A stretch of 48,254 bases of DNA from Pseudomonas taeanensis MS-3 (GTDB taxonomy: Bacteria > Pseudomonadota > Gammaproteobacteria > Pseudomonadales > Pseudomonadaceae): NCBI RefSeq assembly GCF_000498575.2, contig NZ_AWSQ01000002.1:665344-713597 (forward strand), read 5' to 3'. The notes beneath the pieces are model-generated. The model searched no databases. It was not told the origin of the DNA and saw only the letters and a program-made list of their open reading frames with translations. Positions 8,735-21,993 of this stretch are shown one piece after another (within the stretch, counting starts at the first letter, position 1; each line of letters opens with the position of its first letter). Made by a program: the position numbers and the translations under genes.

Positions 8735-9751
8735 ATGCTGGTGATGCGCCCCGCGCAAATGGCCGACCTCGCTGAAGTACAGCGTCTCGCCGCGGATAGC
8801 CCGGTTGGTGTGACTTCCCTGCCGGATGACGTCGACCGCTTGCGCGACAAGATCGCCGCTGCGGAAGCTTCGTTCGCCGCAGAAGTAAGTTTCAATGGTG
8901 AAGAAAGCTACTTCTTTGTCCTCGAGGACAGCGTCAGCGGCCGTCTGGTCGGCTGTTCGGGTATCGTCGCCTCGACGGGTTACTCCGAGCCGTTCTACAG
9001 CTTTCGCAACGAAACCTTCGTGCATAACTCGCGTGAGCTGAAGATTCACAACAAGATTCACGTGCTCTCGCTATGCCATGACCTGACCGGCAATAGCCTG
9101 TTGACCAGTTTCTATGTCGAGCGGCCGTTGGTCAGTACGGTATTCGCCGAATTGAATTCCCGTGCTCGGCTGTTGTTCGTCGCCGCTCACCCGGAGCGTT
9201 TCGCCGATGCGGTGGTGGTGGAAATCGTCGGCCACAGCGATGAGGCAGGCGATTCGCCGTTCTGGGATGCGGTGGGGCGTAACTTCTTCGACATGAACTA
9301 CGCCGAAGCCGAGCGTTTGTGCGGGCTGAAGAGTCGCACCTTCCTCGCCGAACTGATGCCGAACTACCCGATCTATGTGCCGCTACTGCCGGATTCTGCC
9401 CAGGAAGCCATGGGCCAGGTGCATCCGCGGGCGCAGATTACTTTCGACATCCTCATGCGTGAAGGCTTCGAGACCGATAACTACATCGACATTTTCGATG
9501 GGGGGCCGACCCTGCATGCGCGTACCTCGGGTATTCGTTCCATCGCAGAAAGTCGCATGGTGCCCGTTAAGTTCGGTGATCCCGGCAAGGGTGGCCGCCC
9601 ATACCTGGTGAGCAATGGCCAGCTGGTGGATTTCCGCGCCATTGTCGCTGAGCTGGATTGGGTGCCGGGTAAGCCGGTCACCCTCAGTCTTGAAGCTGCC
9701 GAAGCCCTGGGCGTCGGCGAAGGCGCCAGCGTGCGTCTGGTCGCGGTTTAA
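8735..9751 (+). CDS. aruF: Arginine/ornithine N-succinyltransferase, alpha subunit
   Basis: 338-residue subunit of the succinyltransferase that starts the AST pathway by transferring succinyl from succinyl-CoA to the alpha-amino group of arginine or ornithine. The N-terminal half has a GNAT-like fold (MLVMRPAQMADLAEVQRLA, then VLEDSVSGRLVGCSGI). The signature SFRNETFVHNSRELKIHNKI is near residue 90. The next gene encodes a protein of the same length and architecture, as expected for the heteromeric Pseudomonas enzyme. AAGGAG precedes the ATG. The 177-bp gap after aruC contains a GGCGAC/GTCGCC hairpin (about 8571-8595) that may tune expression between the two genes. Confidence 0.95.
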   Translation: MLVMRPAQMADLAEVQRLAADSPVGVTSLPDDVDRLRDKIAAAEASFAAEVSFNGEESYFFVLEDSVSGRLVGCSGIVASTGYSEPFYSFRNETFVHNSRELKIHNKIHVLSLCHDLTGNSLLTSFYVERPLVSTVFAELNSRARLLFVAAHPERFADAVVVEIVGHSDEAGDSPFWDAVGRNFFDMNYAEAERLCGLKSRTFLAELMPNYPIYVPLLPDSAQEAMGQVHPRAQITFDILMREGFETDNYIDIFDGGPTLHARTSGIRSIAESRMVPVKFGDPGKGGRPYLVSNGQLVDFRAIVAELDWVPGKPVTLSLEAAEALGVGEGASVRLVAV

Positions 9752-9760
9752 GGAGTTAGC

Positions 9761-10777
9761 ATGATCGTTCGTCCCGTACGCAGTGCCGATCTTCCGGCTT
9801 TGATCGACCTGGCGCGCAGCACCGGTGCCGGCCTGACTACCTTGCCGGCCAATGAGGAGCGTCTGGCGCACCGGGTTGGTTGGGCAGAAAAAACCTTCCG
9901 CGGCGAAGCCGAGCGGGCCGATACCGATTACCTGTTCGTGCTCGAAGATGACGACGGGCAAGTAGTCGGCATCTCCGCCCTGGCGGGTGCCGTCGGCCTG
10001 CGCGAGCCTTGGTACAACTACCGGGTCGGTTTGACCGTCAGCGCCTCGCAAGAGCTGAAGATCCACCGGCAGATCCCGACCCTGTTTCTGGCCAATGACC
10101 TGACCGGTAACTCCGAGCTGTGCTCGCTGTTTCTGCGCGACGATAAACGCACTGGCTTGAATGGGCGCCTGCTGTCCAAGGCGCGCTTCCTGTTCATCGC
10201 CGAGTTTCGTGAGTTGTTTGGCGACAAGGTGATCGCCGAGATGCGCGGCATGTCCGATGACAACGGCCGCTCGCCGTTCTGGGAAAGTCTCGGTCGGCAC
10301 TTTTTCAAGATGGAATTCTCCCAGGCGGATTACCTCACCGGGGTCGGCAACAAGGCCTTTATCGCCGAGTTGATGCCCAAGTTTCCGCTGTACACCTGCT
10401 TTCTCTCCGAAGATGCACGCAACATCATCGGTCGTGTTCACCCGGACACCGAGCCGGCACTGGCCATGCTCAAGGCCGAAGGCTTCAGCTATCAGGGCTA
10501 TGTCGACATCTTTGATGCCGGTCCGGCCATCGAGGCGGAAACCGCGAAGATCCGCGCCGTGCGCGACAGTCAGGCGCTGGTTCTGGCCATCGGTACACCG
10601 GGCGACGATGCCAGTGCCTTCCTGATTCATAACCGCAAGCGTGAAGACTGCCGCATCACGGCGGGTCCGGCGCGGATCGCTGCCGGCACCCTGGTGGTCG
10701 ACCCCTTGACGGCCAAGCGGCTGCAGCTGTCGGCTGGCGATCAGGTACGTGCGGTGCAGTTGTCGGCCCGAGGCTAG
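9761..10777 (+). CDS. aruG: Arginine/ornithine N-succinyltransferase, beta subunit
   Basis: 338-residue partner of AruF in the heteromeric succinyltransferase, sharing the same layout: GNAT-like start (MIVRPVRSADLPALIDLA), a YNYRVGLTVSASQELKIHRQ signature near residue 86, and the FIAELMPKFPLY block. It starts 9 bp after aruF with TAAGGAG upstream, so the two are probably translated together. Its TAG stop codon lies inside the CTAG that flanks the inserted element at 10773-10922. The insertion therefore hit the stop codon itself while keeping the reading frame intact. Confidence 0.95.
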   Translation: MIVRPVRSADLPALIDLARSTGAGLTTLPANEERLAHRVGWAEKTFRGEAERADTDYLFVLEDDDGQVVGISALAGAVGLREPWYNYRVGLTVSASQELKIHRQIPTLFLANDLTGNSELCSLFLRDDKRTGLNGRLLSKARFLFIAEFRELFGDKVIAEMRGMSDDNGRSPFWESLGRHFFKMEFSQADYLTGVGNKAFIAELMPKFPLYTCFLSEDARNIIGRVHPDTEPALAMLKAEGFSYQGYVDIFDAGPAIEAETAKIRAVRDSQALVLAIGTPGDDASAFLIHNRKREDCRITAGPARIAAGTLVVDPLTAKRLQLSAGDQVRAVQLSARG

Positions 10778-10922
10778 CAGGCTGTTGCAAAACTACTGCG
10801 CTCGGCTATGCGGCGTTGAAGTCCGCCTCAAAATGCTCATGTACAGCTCGTACACTGCGCTTTTTCGGCTGATTTCGTCTTGCCTAGCCTTCGCTCGCTA
10901 CATTTTTCAGCGGCCTGCTAGC
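10773..10922. mobile_element. MITE-like inverted-repeat element inserted between aruG and aruD
   Basis: A 140-bp core is bounded by a CTAG duplication (10774-10777 and 10918-10921). Its ends read inward as CAGGCTGTTGCAAAA and CAGGCCGCTGAAAAA, 12 of 15 identical. The centre can fold: TGTAC/GTACA around 10840-10855, flanked by AAAATGC/GCGCTTTTT and GAAGTCCGCC/GGCTGATTTC. No transposase is encoded. Terminal repeats plus a CTAG duplication suggest a non-autonomous derivative of an IS5-like element. I recall similar sequences in other pseudomonads but could not check. Confidence 0.7.
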
Positions 10923-11025
10923 AGGCTTCTGAGCGGCTAGGGGTGGTCCGGAAACTGATCCGGGTCGCTGGTTCGAATAGTGCATCCGGTGCATCGCCGG
11001 GTGATGAAATTGCTGGGAGTGATAG

Positions 11026-13841
<2,816 letters not shown>

Positions 13842-13856
13842 AGAGTATTCATCACC

Positions 13857-14141
13857 ATGACTGACGCCCTGCAATTGATCCTCGAAGATAAAGACGGCAC
13901 CCAGCTGGAAACCTCCTGCACCCGCTTTGCCGTGATGTGGCAGGGCAAGGAAGTATGGATTCAGCAAGTCGGTAACGGCCAGTTGATGATCGGCGTGGAT
14001 GTGGCTGAGGGCGACAGCGAATATGCCAACCTGCTGCTGCGCCCGTTGGCCACCAATTTGGTGAGCCTGGAGCTGGAAATGGAGCCGGCGGAACTCGGCG
14101 ACGAGGATCACGTGCACGGCCCTGACTGCAATCACGACTGA
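13857..14141 (+). CDS. Small protein of the aru operon with a Cys/His-rich tail, function unknown
   Basis: 94-residue cytoplasmic protein with no signal peptide or membrane segment. It has a mixed beta-rich start ([36 protein letters not shown]) and ends in [10 protein letters not shown], a cluster of three histidines and a cysteine that could bind Zn2+ or another metal. It lies 15 bp after aruB and 10 bp before aruE, so it is embedded in the operon. I recall a homologue in the same place in P. aeruginosa, between aruB and aruE. Because AruE is a zinc enzyme, a role in metal supply or assembly is conceivable but unproven. I do not recognise a named domain. Confidence 0.85.
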   Translation: MTDALQLILEDKDGTQLETSCTRFAVMWQGKEVWIQQVGNGQLMIGVDVAEGDSEYANLLLRPLATNLVSLELEMEPAELGDEDHVHGPDCNHD

Positions 14142-14151
14142 GGATTTTCCC

Positions 14152-15162
14152 ATGCTCGCTCTCGGCAAATTGCTCGAACTGACCCTGGCCGGCCACGAAC
14201 CGGCCGCGAAGATTCAGCTGACGCCCGAGGGCGCGCGTTTGCGCTGGTTGGCCGAGGGTGCACTGGAAATCACTCCGCCCGTGGCCAGCGACAGTGGCCT
14301 GGACCTGCTGTTGTCGGCGGGTATCCATGGCAACGAAACGGCCCCCATCGAACTGCTCGACCGGCTGCTGCACGCCATTGCACGTGGCGAGTTGAAGCCG
14401 CGGGCGCGGATGCTGTTCCTGTTCGGCAATCCGCTGGCCATCCGCAAGGGTGAGCGTTACCTCGAGCAAGACATCAACCGGCTGTTCAATGGCCGCCATG
14501 AACTGCAGGTGGGTGCCGAAGCGATGCGGGCCTGCGAGCTCGAGCACTTGGCCGCTGGCTTTTTCAGTAAGCCCGGGCGTACACGTCTGCATTACGACCT
14601 GCACACCGCCATTCGGGCCTCGAAGATCGAACAGTTCGCGCTCTATCCCTGGCATGAGGGGCGGGTGCGCTCCAAGCGCGAGCTGGCCCGGCTGAACGCC
14701 GCGGGTATCGATGCGGTGCTGCTGCATAACAAAAGCTCGACCACCTTCAGTGCGTACACCTACTCGCAGCTCGAGGCTGAAGCCTTCACCCTGGAGTTGG
14801 GCAAGGCTCGTGCCTTTGGCCAGAATCAGCAGGTCAATCTCGATCGTCTGGAGCAGCGGCTGCACTGCATCATCGAGGGCAGCGAGCCGGACGTGGATGA
14901 TGCCGGGCTGGACGGCCTTCAGCTGTTCGCCGTGGCGCGGGAAATCATCAAGCACAGTGACGCGTTCCAGCTGCATTTGCCGGCTGATATCGAGAATTTC
15001 AGCGAGTTGCCGGTGGGGTATCTGCTGGCCGAAGACCTGAGCGATACTCGCTGGGAAATTGAAGAGCAGGGCGCGCGGATCATTTTCCCCAATCCCAGGG
15101 TGAAGAACGGCTTGCGCGCCGGCATCCTCATCGTCCCTGTCGATGCATCTGAATTAGGCTGA
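14152..15162 (+). CDS. aruE: Succinylglutamate desuccinylase
   Basis: 336-residue zinc carboxypeptidase-like hydrolase (AstE/AspA family) that splits N-succinylglutamate into succinate and glutamate, the last step of the AST pathway. The zinc motif HGNETAP near residue 61 supplies the first histidine and the glutamate; DLHTAIR near residue 148 supplies the second histidine; the TLELGKAR segment carries the likely catalytic glutamate. It is the last aru gene. The following 200-bp gap to ltaE has no clear terminator, so some read-through is possible. Confidence 0.95.
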   Translation: MLALGKLLELTLAGHEPAAKIQLTPEGARLRWLAEGALEITPPVASDSGLDLLLSAGIHGNETAPIELLDRLLHAIARGELKPRARMLFLFGNPLAIRKGERYLEQDINRLFNGRHELQVGAEAMRACELEHLAAGFFSKPGRTRLHYDLHTAIRASKIEQFALYPWHEGRVRSKRELARLNAAGIDAVLLHNKSSTTFSAYTYSQLEAEAFTLELGKARAFGQNQQVNLDRLEQRLHCIIEGSEPDVDDAGLDGLQLFAVAREIIKHSDAFQLHLPADIENFSELPVGYLLAEDLSDTRWEIEEQGARIIFPNPRVKNGLRAGILIVPVDASELG

Positions 15163-15364
15163 TCCACAGCCTTATCCGGTTGGCGTTGAGCGCTACGAAA
15201 CCCGGTAGCGCGGGCAAGTTAACGCGCTTGCACGGGCTTGCCGCGGCTGCATGGGCCTGCTCTCGGCCTGATGTGTCCTGCCTCTATTCGACCCTGCTGT
15301 ACCTTGTTCGCCTGTTTGCCACGCTTTAGCATCGGTGTATTCAGTACTTTCAGGGAAGCCTCCA

Positions 15365-16369
15365 ATGTCCGTCATCGATCTGCGCAGCGATACCGTTACC
15401 CAACCCACACCTGGCATGCTCGAGGCCATGTTGGGCGCCGAGCTGGGTGATGACGTATACGGCGAAGACCCGACGGTCAACCGCCTGGAACAATACCTGG
15501 CCGACGAGCTCGGTTTCGCCGCTGGCCTGTTCGTACCCACCGGCACTATGAGCAACCTGCTCGGTCTGATGGCTCATTGCGCGCGGGGCGACGAGTACAT
15601 CGTCGGCCAGCAGGCGCACACCTATAAGTACGAAGGTGGTGGCGCCGCAGTGCTGGGCTCGATTCAGCCGCAACCCCTGGAAATGCAAGCCGACGGCTCG
15701 CTTGACCTGGACCGGGTCGAGGCCGCCATCAAACAGGATGACTTCCACTTCGCCCGTACGCGCCTGTTGGCCCTGGAAAACACCATGCAGGGCAAGGTGT
15801 TGCCGCTGAGCTATCTGGCGGCCGCGCGCGCCTTGACCGACAAGCGCGGCCTGGCGCTGCATCTGGACGGCGCGCGGCTGTACAACGCCGCCGTCAAGCT
15901 GGGGGTGGAGGCGGCTGAGATCACTCGGCACTTCGACTCGGTCTCGGTGTGCCTGTCCAAAGGCTTGGGTGCGCCGGTCGGCTCGGTGTTGTGCGGTGGC
16001 CATGAGTTGATCGGCAAGGCCCGTCGCTTGCGCAAGATGGTGGGCGGCGGTATGCGCCAGGCCGGGGTGCTGGCCGCTGCGGGGCTGTATGCATTGGAGC
16101 ATCAGGTGGCGCGCCTGGCGGACGATCATGCCAACGCCGCTCGGCTGGCCGCTGGGCTGGGTGAGTTGGGCTACGCGGTCGAGCCGGTACAGACCAACAT
16201 GGTCTACGTCGAGTTTGGTGAGCGGGCAGAAGCGCTCAAGGGTTTCTGCGCCGAACGCGGCATCAAACTGAGCGCCGCCTCGCGCTTGCGCATGGTCACC
16301 CATCTGGATGTCTCGGCTGAGGATGTCGCTCGCGTCCTCGAAGCGTTTAGCGCTTTTCGCCGTATTTAA
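15365..16369 (+). CDS. ltaE: Low-specificity L-threonine aldolase
   Basis: 334-residue fold-type I PLP enzyme cleaving L-threonine or L-allo-threonine to glycine and acetaldehyde, and related beta-hydroxy amino acids. [15 protein letters not shown] opens the protein, [14 protein letters not shown] is the substrate-binding block, [16 protein letters not shown] contains the PLP-ring aspartate, and K199 in [12 protein letters not shown] is the Schiff-base lysine. The start at 15365 follows AGGGAAG; an in-frame ATG at 15335 lacks a ribosome site. Threonine aldolase and related beta-eliminating lyases share this fold, so exact specificity is not certain. Confidence 0.88.
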   Translation: MSVIDLRSDTVTQPTPGMLEAMLGAELGDDVYGEDPTVNRLEQYLADELGFAAGLFVPTGTMSNLLGLMAHCARGDEYIVGQQAHTYKYEGGGAAVLGSIQPQPLEMQADGSLDLDRVEAAIKQDDFHFARTRLLALENTMQGKVLPLSYLAAARALTDKRGLALHLDGARLYNAAVKLGVEAAEITRHFDSVSVCLSKGLGAPVGSVLCGGHELIGKARRLRKMVGGGMRQAGVLAAAGLYALEHQVARLADDHANAARLAAGLGELGYAVEPVQTNMVYVEFGERAEALKGFCAERGIKLSAASRLRMVTHLDVSAEDVARVLEAFSAFRRI

Positions 16370-16491
16370 CCCGTGGCGGGCGCCGAATCGCTGCCCGCTG
16401 ACAATAAAGACACTAGCCGCATAGCGCAGGGCCGATATAATGCGGCCCTTTGCCGGCTTTGCCGTGGCCGCCTGTTTCCGTGGAAGAACCT

Positions 16492-19116
<2,625 letters not shown>

Positions 19117-19143
19117 GCGGCGTTTCTAACGACGTTATGTCCG

Positions 19144-19169
19144 AGGCCCGGCCTGCGCCCAGCGGGCCT
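19144..19169 (+). terminator. Weak hairpin between alaS and lysC
   Basis: AGGCCCG (19144-19150) pairs with CGGGCCT (19163-19169). No U run follows (TGGCAGTG), so it is at best an inefficient terminator or an mRNA-stability element. Confidence 0.3.
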
Positions 19170-19229
19170 TGGCAGTGCATTGAGTTGAATGTTTAATGGG
19201 CGCCCTTCACGGGCTGAGGCGGCTTTGAA

Positions 19230-20465
19230 ATGGCTTTGATCGTACAGAAATTTGGCGGCACCTCCGTAGGCACCGTCGAGCGCATCGAGCAGGTGGCTGA
19301 AAAGGTCAAAAAATTCCGCGAAGGCGGCGATGACATTGTGGTCGTGGTATCCGCCATGAGCGGTGAAACCAACCGTCTGATCGAGTTGGCCAAGCAGGTC
19401 AGTGATCAGCCGGTTCCGCGCGAGTTGGATGTGATGATTTCCACCGGTGAACAGGTAACCATTGCCCTGCTCACCATGGCGCTGATCAAGCGCGGTGTGC
19501 CGGCCGTGTCGTATACCGGTAATCAGGTGCGTATTCTCACCGACAGCGCGCACAATAAGGCGCGTATTCTGCAGATCGATGATCAGAAGCTGCGCGCCGA
19601 CCTGAAGGAAGGACGTGTAGTGGTGGTCGCCGGCTTCCAGGGGGTCGATGAGCACGGCAATATCACCACGCTTGGGCGTGGTGGCTCCGACACCACTGGT
19701 GTGGCCTTGGCCGCGGCGCTGAAAGCCGAGGAGTGTCAGATCTACACGGATGTCGACGGTGTCTACACCACTGATCCGCGAGTAGTGCCACAGGCTCAGC
19801 GTCTGGAAAAGATCACTTTCGAAGAGATGCTGGAAATGGCCAGCCTCGGTTCCAAGGTCTTGCAAATTCGCTCGGTGGAATTCGCCGGCAAATACAACGT
19901 CCCGCTGCGCGTGCTGCACAGCTTCCAAGAGGGGCCGGGTACCCTCATTACCATTGATGAAGAGGAATCCATGGAGCAGCCGATCATTTCAGGCATCGCT
20001 TTTAATCGCGATGAGGCCAAGCTGACTATCCGTGGCGTGCCCGATATCCCGGGTGTGGCCTTCAAGATTCTCGGTCCGGTCAGTGCCGCTAACATCGAGG
20101 TGGACATGATCGTGCAGAACGTCGCGCACGATAACACCACCGATTTCACCTTCACGGTGCACCGTAACGATTACCAGAGCGCGCAGCAGGTGCTGGAAAA
20201 CACCGCACGCGAGCTCGGCGCTCGTGAAGTGGTGGGTGATACCAAAATTACCAAGGTGTCTATCGTTGGGGTGGGCATGCGCTCGCATGCCGGCGTGGCC
20301 AGTCGTATGTTCGAGGCCCTGGCTAAGGAGAACATCAACATCCAGATGATCTCGACCTCGGAGATCAAGGTCTCAGTGGTCATCGAGGAAAAATATCTGG
20401 AGTTGGCAGTGCGTGCCCTGCACACTGCTTTCGAGCTAGATGCTCCGGCCCGACAGGCTGACTAA
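19230..20465 (+). CDS. lysC: Aspartate kinase, alpha subunit
   Basis: 411-residue aspartokinase phosphorylating L-aspartate at the head of lysine, threonine, methionine and diaminopimelate synthesis. The kinase domain starts VQKFGGTSVGTVERIE and contains the TLGRGGSDTTGVALAAAL substrate/ATP region. Two ACT domains after about residue 260 (AKLTIRGVPDIPGVAFKILG and TKVSIVGVGMRSHAGVASRM) bind Lys/Thr for feedback inhibition. A ribosome site and in-frame ATG at 19971 probably produce a separate beta subunit from the same gene. A strong terminator follows. Confidence 0.97.
   Translation: MALIVQKFGGTSVGTVERIEQVAEKVKKFREGGDDIVVVVSAMSGETNRLIELAKQVSDQPVPRELDVMISTGEQVTIALLTMALIKRGVPAVSYTGNQVRILTDSAHNKARILQIDDQKLRADLKEGRVVVVAGFQGVDEHGNITTLGRGGSDTTGVALAAALKAEECQIYTDVDGVYTTDPRVVPQAQRLEKITFEEMLEMASLGSKVLQIRSVEFAGKYNVPLRVLHSFQEGPGTLITIDEEESMEQPIISGIAFNRDEAKLTIRGVPDIPGVAFKILGPVSAANIEVDMIVQNVAHDNTTDFTFTVHRNDYQSAQQVLENTARELGAREVVGDTKITKVSIVGVGMRSHAGVASRMFEALAKENINIQMISTSEIKVSVVIEEKYLELAVRALHTAFELDAPARQAD
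19971..20465 (+). CDS. lysC: Probable in-frame internal product: aspartate kinase beta subunit
   Basis: An in-frame ATG at codon 248 of lysC (19971) is preceded by AGAGGA at 19961-19966. Translation from it gives a 164-residue protein, MEQPIISGIAFNRDEAKLTI onward, consisting only of the two ACT regulatory domains. In Corynebacterium glutamicum and Bacillus subtilis an equivalent internal start makes the beta subunit of the alpha2beta2 aspartokinase, and the corynebacterial beta subunit, as I remember it, begins at the homologous methionine. Expression here is inferred from the ribosome site and position. Confidence 0.55.
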   Translation: MEQPIISGIAFNRDEAKLTIRGVPDIPGVAFKILGPVSAANIEVDMIVQNVAHDNTTDFTFTVHRNDYQSAQQVLENTARELGAREVVGDTKITKVSIVGVGMRSHAGVASRMFEALAKENINIQMISTSEIKVSVVIEEKYLELAVRALHTAFELDAPARQAD

Positions 20466-20475
20466 AGCATTATCC

Positions 20476-20512
20476 GAAAGGCGCGGCTTCTACCGCGCCT
20501 TTCGTCTTTTTT
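20476..20512 (+). terminator. Rho-independent terminator after lysC
   Basis: GAAAGGCGCGG (20476-20486) and CCGCGCCTTTC (20493-20503) form a perfect 11-bp stem over a CTTCTA loop, followed by GTCTTTTTT. It ends lysC transcription before rsmA. Confidence 0.9.
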
Positions 20513-20650
20513 GGTTGAAGCGGGCGGAACTTTCTTTCTGCCCACTCTAGTCAATACTTGGGTGAAGGCTCTGTGTTGGGTTAGCGGGGCTGGAGCCATT
20601 TTTTTGCAGACTGACTGTTGTCCTGAACTGAAATCCGTAAGGAGAAAGGA

Positions 20651-20836
20651 ATGCTGATTCTGACTCGCCGGGTCGGAGAGACCCTGATGGTCGGTGATGA
20701 AGTAACTGTCACCGTGTTGGGCGTGAAAGGTAATCAGGTGCGCATTGGCGTTAACGCGCCGAAGGAGGTTGCCGTGCACCGTGAGGAAATTTACCAGCGC
20801 ATCCAGAAAGAGAAAGGCGAAGAACCAAGCCACTAA
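20651..20836 (+). CDS. rsmA: Carbon storage / secondary metabolism regulator RsmA (CsrA)
   Basis: 61-residue RNA-binding homodimer that recognises ANGGA motifs in mRNA leaders and usually blocks translation. It controls the switch between motile/virulent and sessile life in pseudomonads and is titrated by RsmY/RsmZ. The sequence [20 protein letters not shown] is near-invariant in the family; R44 in [12 protein letters not shown] is the key RNA-contact arginine. AAGGAG lies 8 bp upstream of the ATG. A possible extracytoplasmic-sigma-like box (GAACTT at 20527, TCAAT at 20551, spacer 18) is seen upstream but is weak. It follows lysC and precedes tRNA-Ser, as in P. aeruginosa. Confidence 0.98.
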   Translation: MLILTRRVGETLMVGDEVTVTVLGVKGNQVRIGVNAPKEVAVHREEIYQRIQKEKGEEPSH

Positions 20837-20856
20837 TTTTTATCGAAATTTTGGCT

Positions 20857-20884
20857 TTGCAAACGGGGAAAACATGGTTATCAT
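20857..20884 (+). promoter_or_regulatory. Sigma-70 promoter of tRNA-Ser
   Basis: TTGCAA (20857-20862) and TATCAT (20879-20884) are separated by 16 bp. The -10 ends 14 bp before the tRNA, and GC-rich CGCCCCG between them resembles a stringent-control discriminator. Confidence 0.6.
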
Positions 20885-20898
20885 GCGCCCCGTGTTGC

Positions 20899-20989
20899 GG
20901 AGAGGTGGCCGAGTGGCCGAAGGCGCTCCCCTGCTAAGGGAGTACATCTCAAAAGGGTGTCGGGGGTTCGAATCCCCCCTTCTCCGCCA
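20899..20989 (+). tRNA. tRNA-Ser (GCT anticodon)
   Basis: Acceptor stem GGAGAGG pairs with CTTCTCC and is followed by G and an encoded CCA (20987-20989). The long variable arm typical of class II tRNA lies between the anticodon arm and the GGGTTCGAATCCC T arm. The anticodon GCT (20933-20935) sits in the loop CTGCTAA and reads AGC/AGT serine codons. Confidence 0.97.
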
Positions 20990-21056
20990 TATTTGTGTTG
21001 TAGGGTTTGAAGCCAGTGTTGATCGATAAGTTGTTGTAACTAATCAGATTAAACGC

Positions 21057-21084
21057 TTGATTATAAAGATCACATCCCTATAAT
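21057..21084 (+). promoter_or_regulatory. Sigma-70 promoter of the tRNA-Arg pair
   Basis: TTGATT (21057-21062) and a consensus TATAAT (21079-21084) are separated by 16 bp; the first tRNA-Arg starts 14 bp downstream. CGCAC after the -10 resembles a GC discriminator. Confidence 0.7.
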
Positions 21085-21097
21085 GCGCACGCTTGAT

Positions 21098-21174
21098 GCA
21101 CTCATAGCTCAGCTGGATAGAGTACTCGGCTACGAACCGAGCGGTCGGAGGTTCGAATCCTCCTGAGTGCACCA
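21098..21174 (+). tRNA. tRNA-Arg (ACG anticodon), copy 1
   Basis: 77-nt tRNA with acceptor stem GCACTCA/TGAGTGC, discriminator A and encoded CCA. The anticodon ACG is at 21132-21134 in loop CTACGAA; A34 is normally converted to inosine by TadA so that CGU/CGC/CGA are read. The T arm contains GGTTCGAATCC. Confidence 0.97.
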
Positions 21175-21216
21175 TATTGTTTCAGCCAGCGGTGATCTGG
21201 TCTAAAAGCGCCAACT

Positions 21217-21293
21217 GCACTCATAGCTCAGCTGGATAGAGTACTCGGCTACGAACCGAGCGGTCGGAGGTTCGAATCCTCCTGAGTGCACCA
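21217..21293 (+). tRNA. tRNA-Arg (ACG anticodon), copy 2
   Basis: Identical in all 77 nt to the copy 42 bp upstream, with anticodon ACG at 21251-21253. No separate promoter is visible in the spacer, and a strong terminator follows 8 bp later, so both are probably processed from one precursor. Two identical copies fit high demand for CGN arginine codons in a GC-rich genome. Confidence 0.97.
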
Positions 21294-21300
21294 TATAAGA

Positions 21301-21332
21301 AGGGCCTGCAGCGATGCAGGCCCTTTTTCTTT
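21301..21332 (+). terminator. Rho-independent terminator after the tRNA-Arg pair
   Basis: AGGGCCTGCA and TGCAGGCCCT form a 10-bp stem around a GCGA tetraloop, followed by TTTTCTTT. It abuts the 3' end of the convergent gene at 21335. Confidence 0.92.
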
Positions 21333-21334
21333 GT

Positions 21335-21826
21335 CTAGCGTTTACCTTTCACGCAGCCGGCCTCATCGAAGCTGACGTTGCGGCTATTACCTTGCCGGTC
21401 GCGGTACTGGTAGCGCGTCTGGCCATTCTGACTGCTGACTTTATCCGGCTTGCCCAGAATGCTTTCTACGTCCGCACGGGTCATGCCGCTGCGTATCTGT
21501 TGTTTGATCATTGCGCTGCGGCGGGTGCGGCCGGTGACGCGGTTGCCACAGCCGTCCTGCGGCTCGCCCACCACTACCAGTTCGCGTCTGTTGTTCTTAG
21601 GCGGGTTGCGAGAAGACTTCCTGACTTTCGCCAGTGGGACGGGCTTGCCGCTACCGGGGGTTGGGCTATGGGCCTCTTGCAGTTGCTGGTCCTGTTCGCT
21701 GGGGCAGCCGCGCCGGGTGAAGGTGATGTGGCCACTGCTGTCTTCGCAGCGAAACACGGTTGAGGCCAGTAGTGGGGGTGGGGCTAGCAGAATGGCGCAG
21801 AGTGCTGCGCGGTGCAGTCCGAGCAT
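21335..21826 (-). CDS. Secreted DUF4124-type protein with a SmpA/OmlA-like C-terminus
   Basis: 163-residue exported protein. The N-terminal signal peptide (LGLHRAALCAILLAPPPLLAS) is followed by a DUF4124-like segment (STVFRCEDSSGHITFTRRGCP) with two cysteines that may form a disulphide. A basic, low-complexity linker (VRKSSRNPPKNNRRE) leads to a C-terminal domain, IRSGMTRADVESILGKPDKV then YQYRDRQGNSRNVSFDEAG, with the turn pattern of SmpA/OmlA (BamE-like) domains. No lipobox is visible, so it is probably periplasmic. The start at 21826 follows AAGGAGG; the ATG at 21850 does not. Function unknown. Confidence 0.85.
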   Translation of the reverse strand: MLGLHRAALCAILLAPPPLLASTVFRCEDSSGHITFTRRGCPSEQDQQLQEAHSPTPGSGKPVPLAKVRKSSRNPPKNNRRELVVVGEPQDGCGNRVTGRTRRSAMIKQQIRSGMTRADVESILGKPDKVSSQNGQTRYQYRDRQGNSRNVSFDEAGCVKGKR

Positions 21827-21993
21827 CGAAACGTCCTCCTTGACGATCACCCGGCAAGCTTAGTCGATAGGTTTTTAGCTGCCAGTGGTGTCTTGCACTG
21901 TATCTCTGGCGTCGCAATTGCGAATCTGCAAAAAGTACTCAAGTGTGTGATGCAAGCACTTGTTCTTGCCGAGCTTTGTCAGGTGCAAGGCGG

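Noticed and set aside
20527..20555. AlgU/sigma-22 promoter before rsmA
   Set aside because: The GAACTT box is good, but the partner TCAAT is a poor match at 18 bp spacing; kept only as a remark under rsmA.
20745..21029. Small plus-strand frame spanning the rsmA end and tRNA-Ser
   Set aside because: It translates through the tRNA sequence and is out of frame with rsmA.
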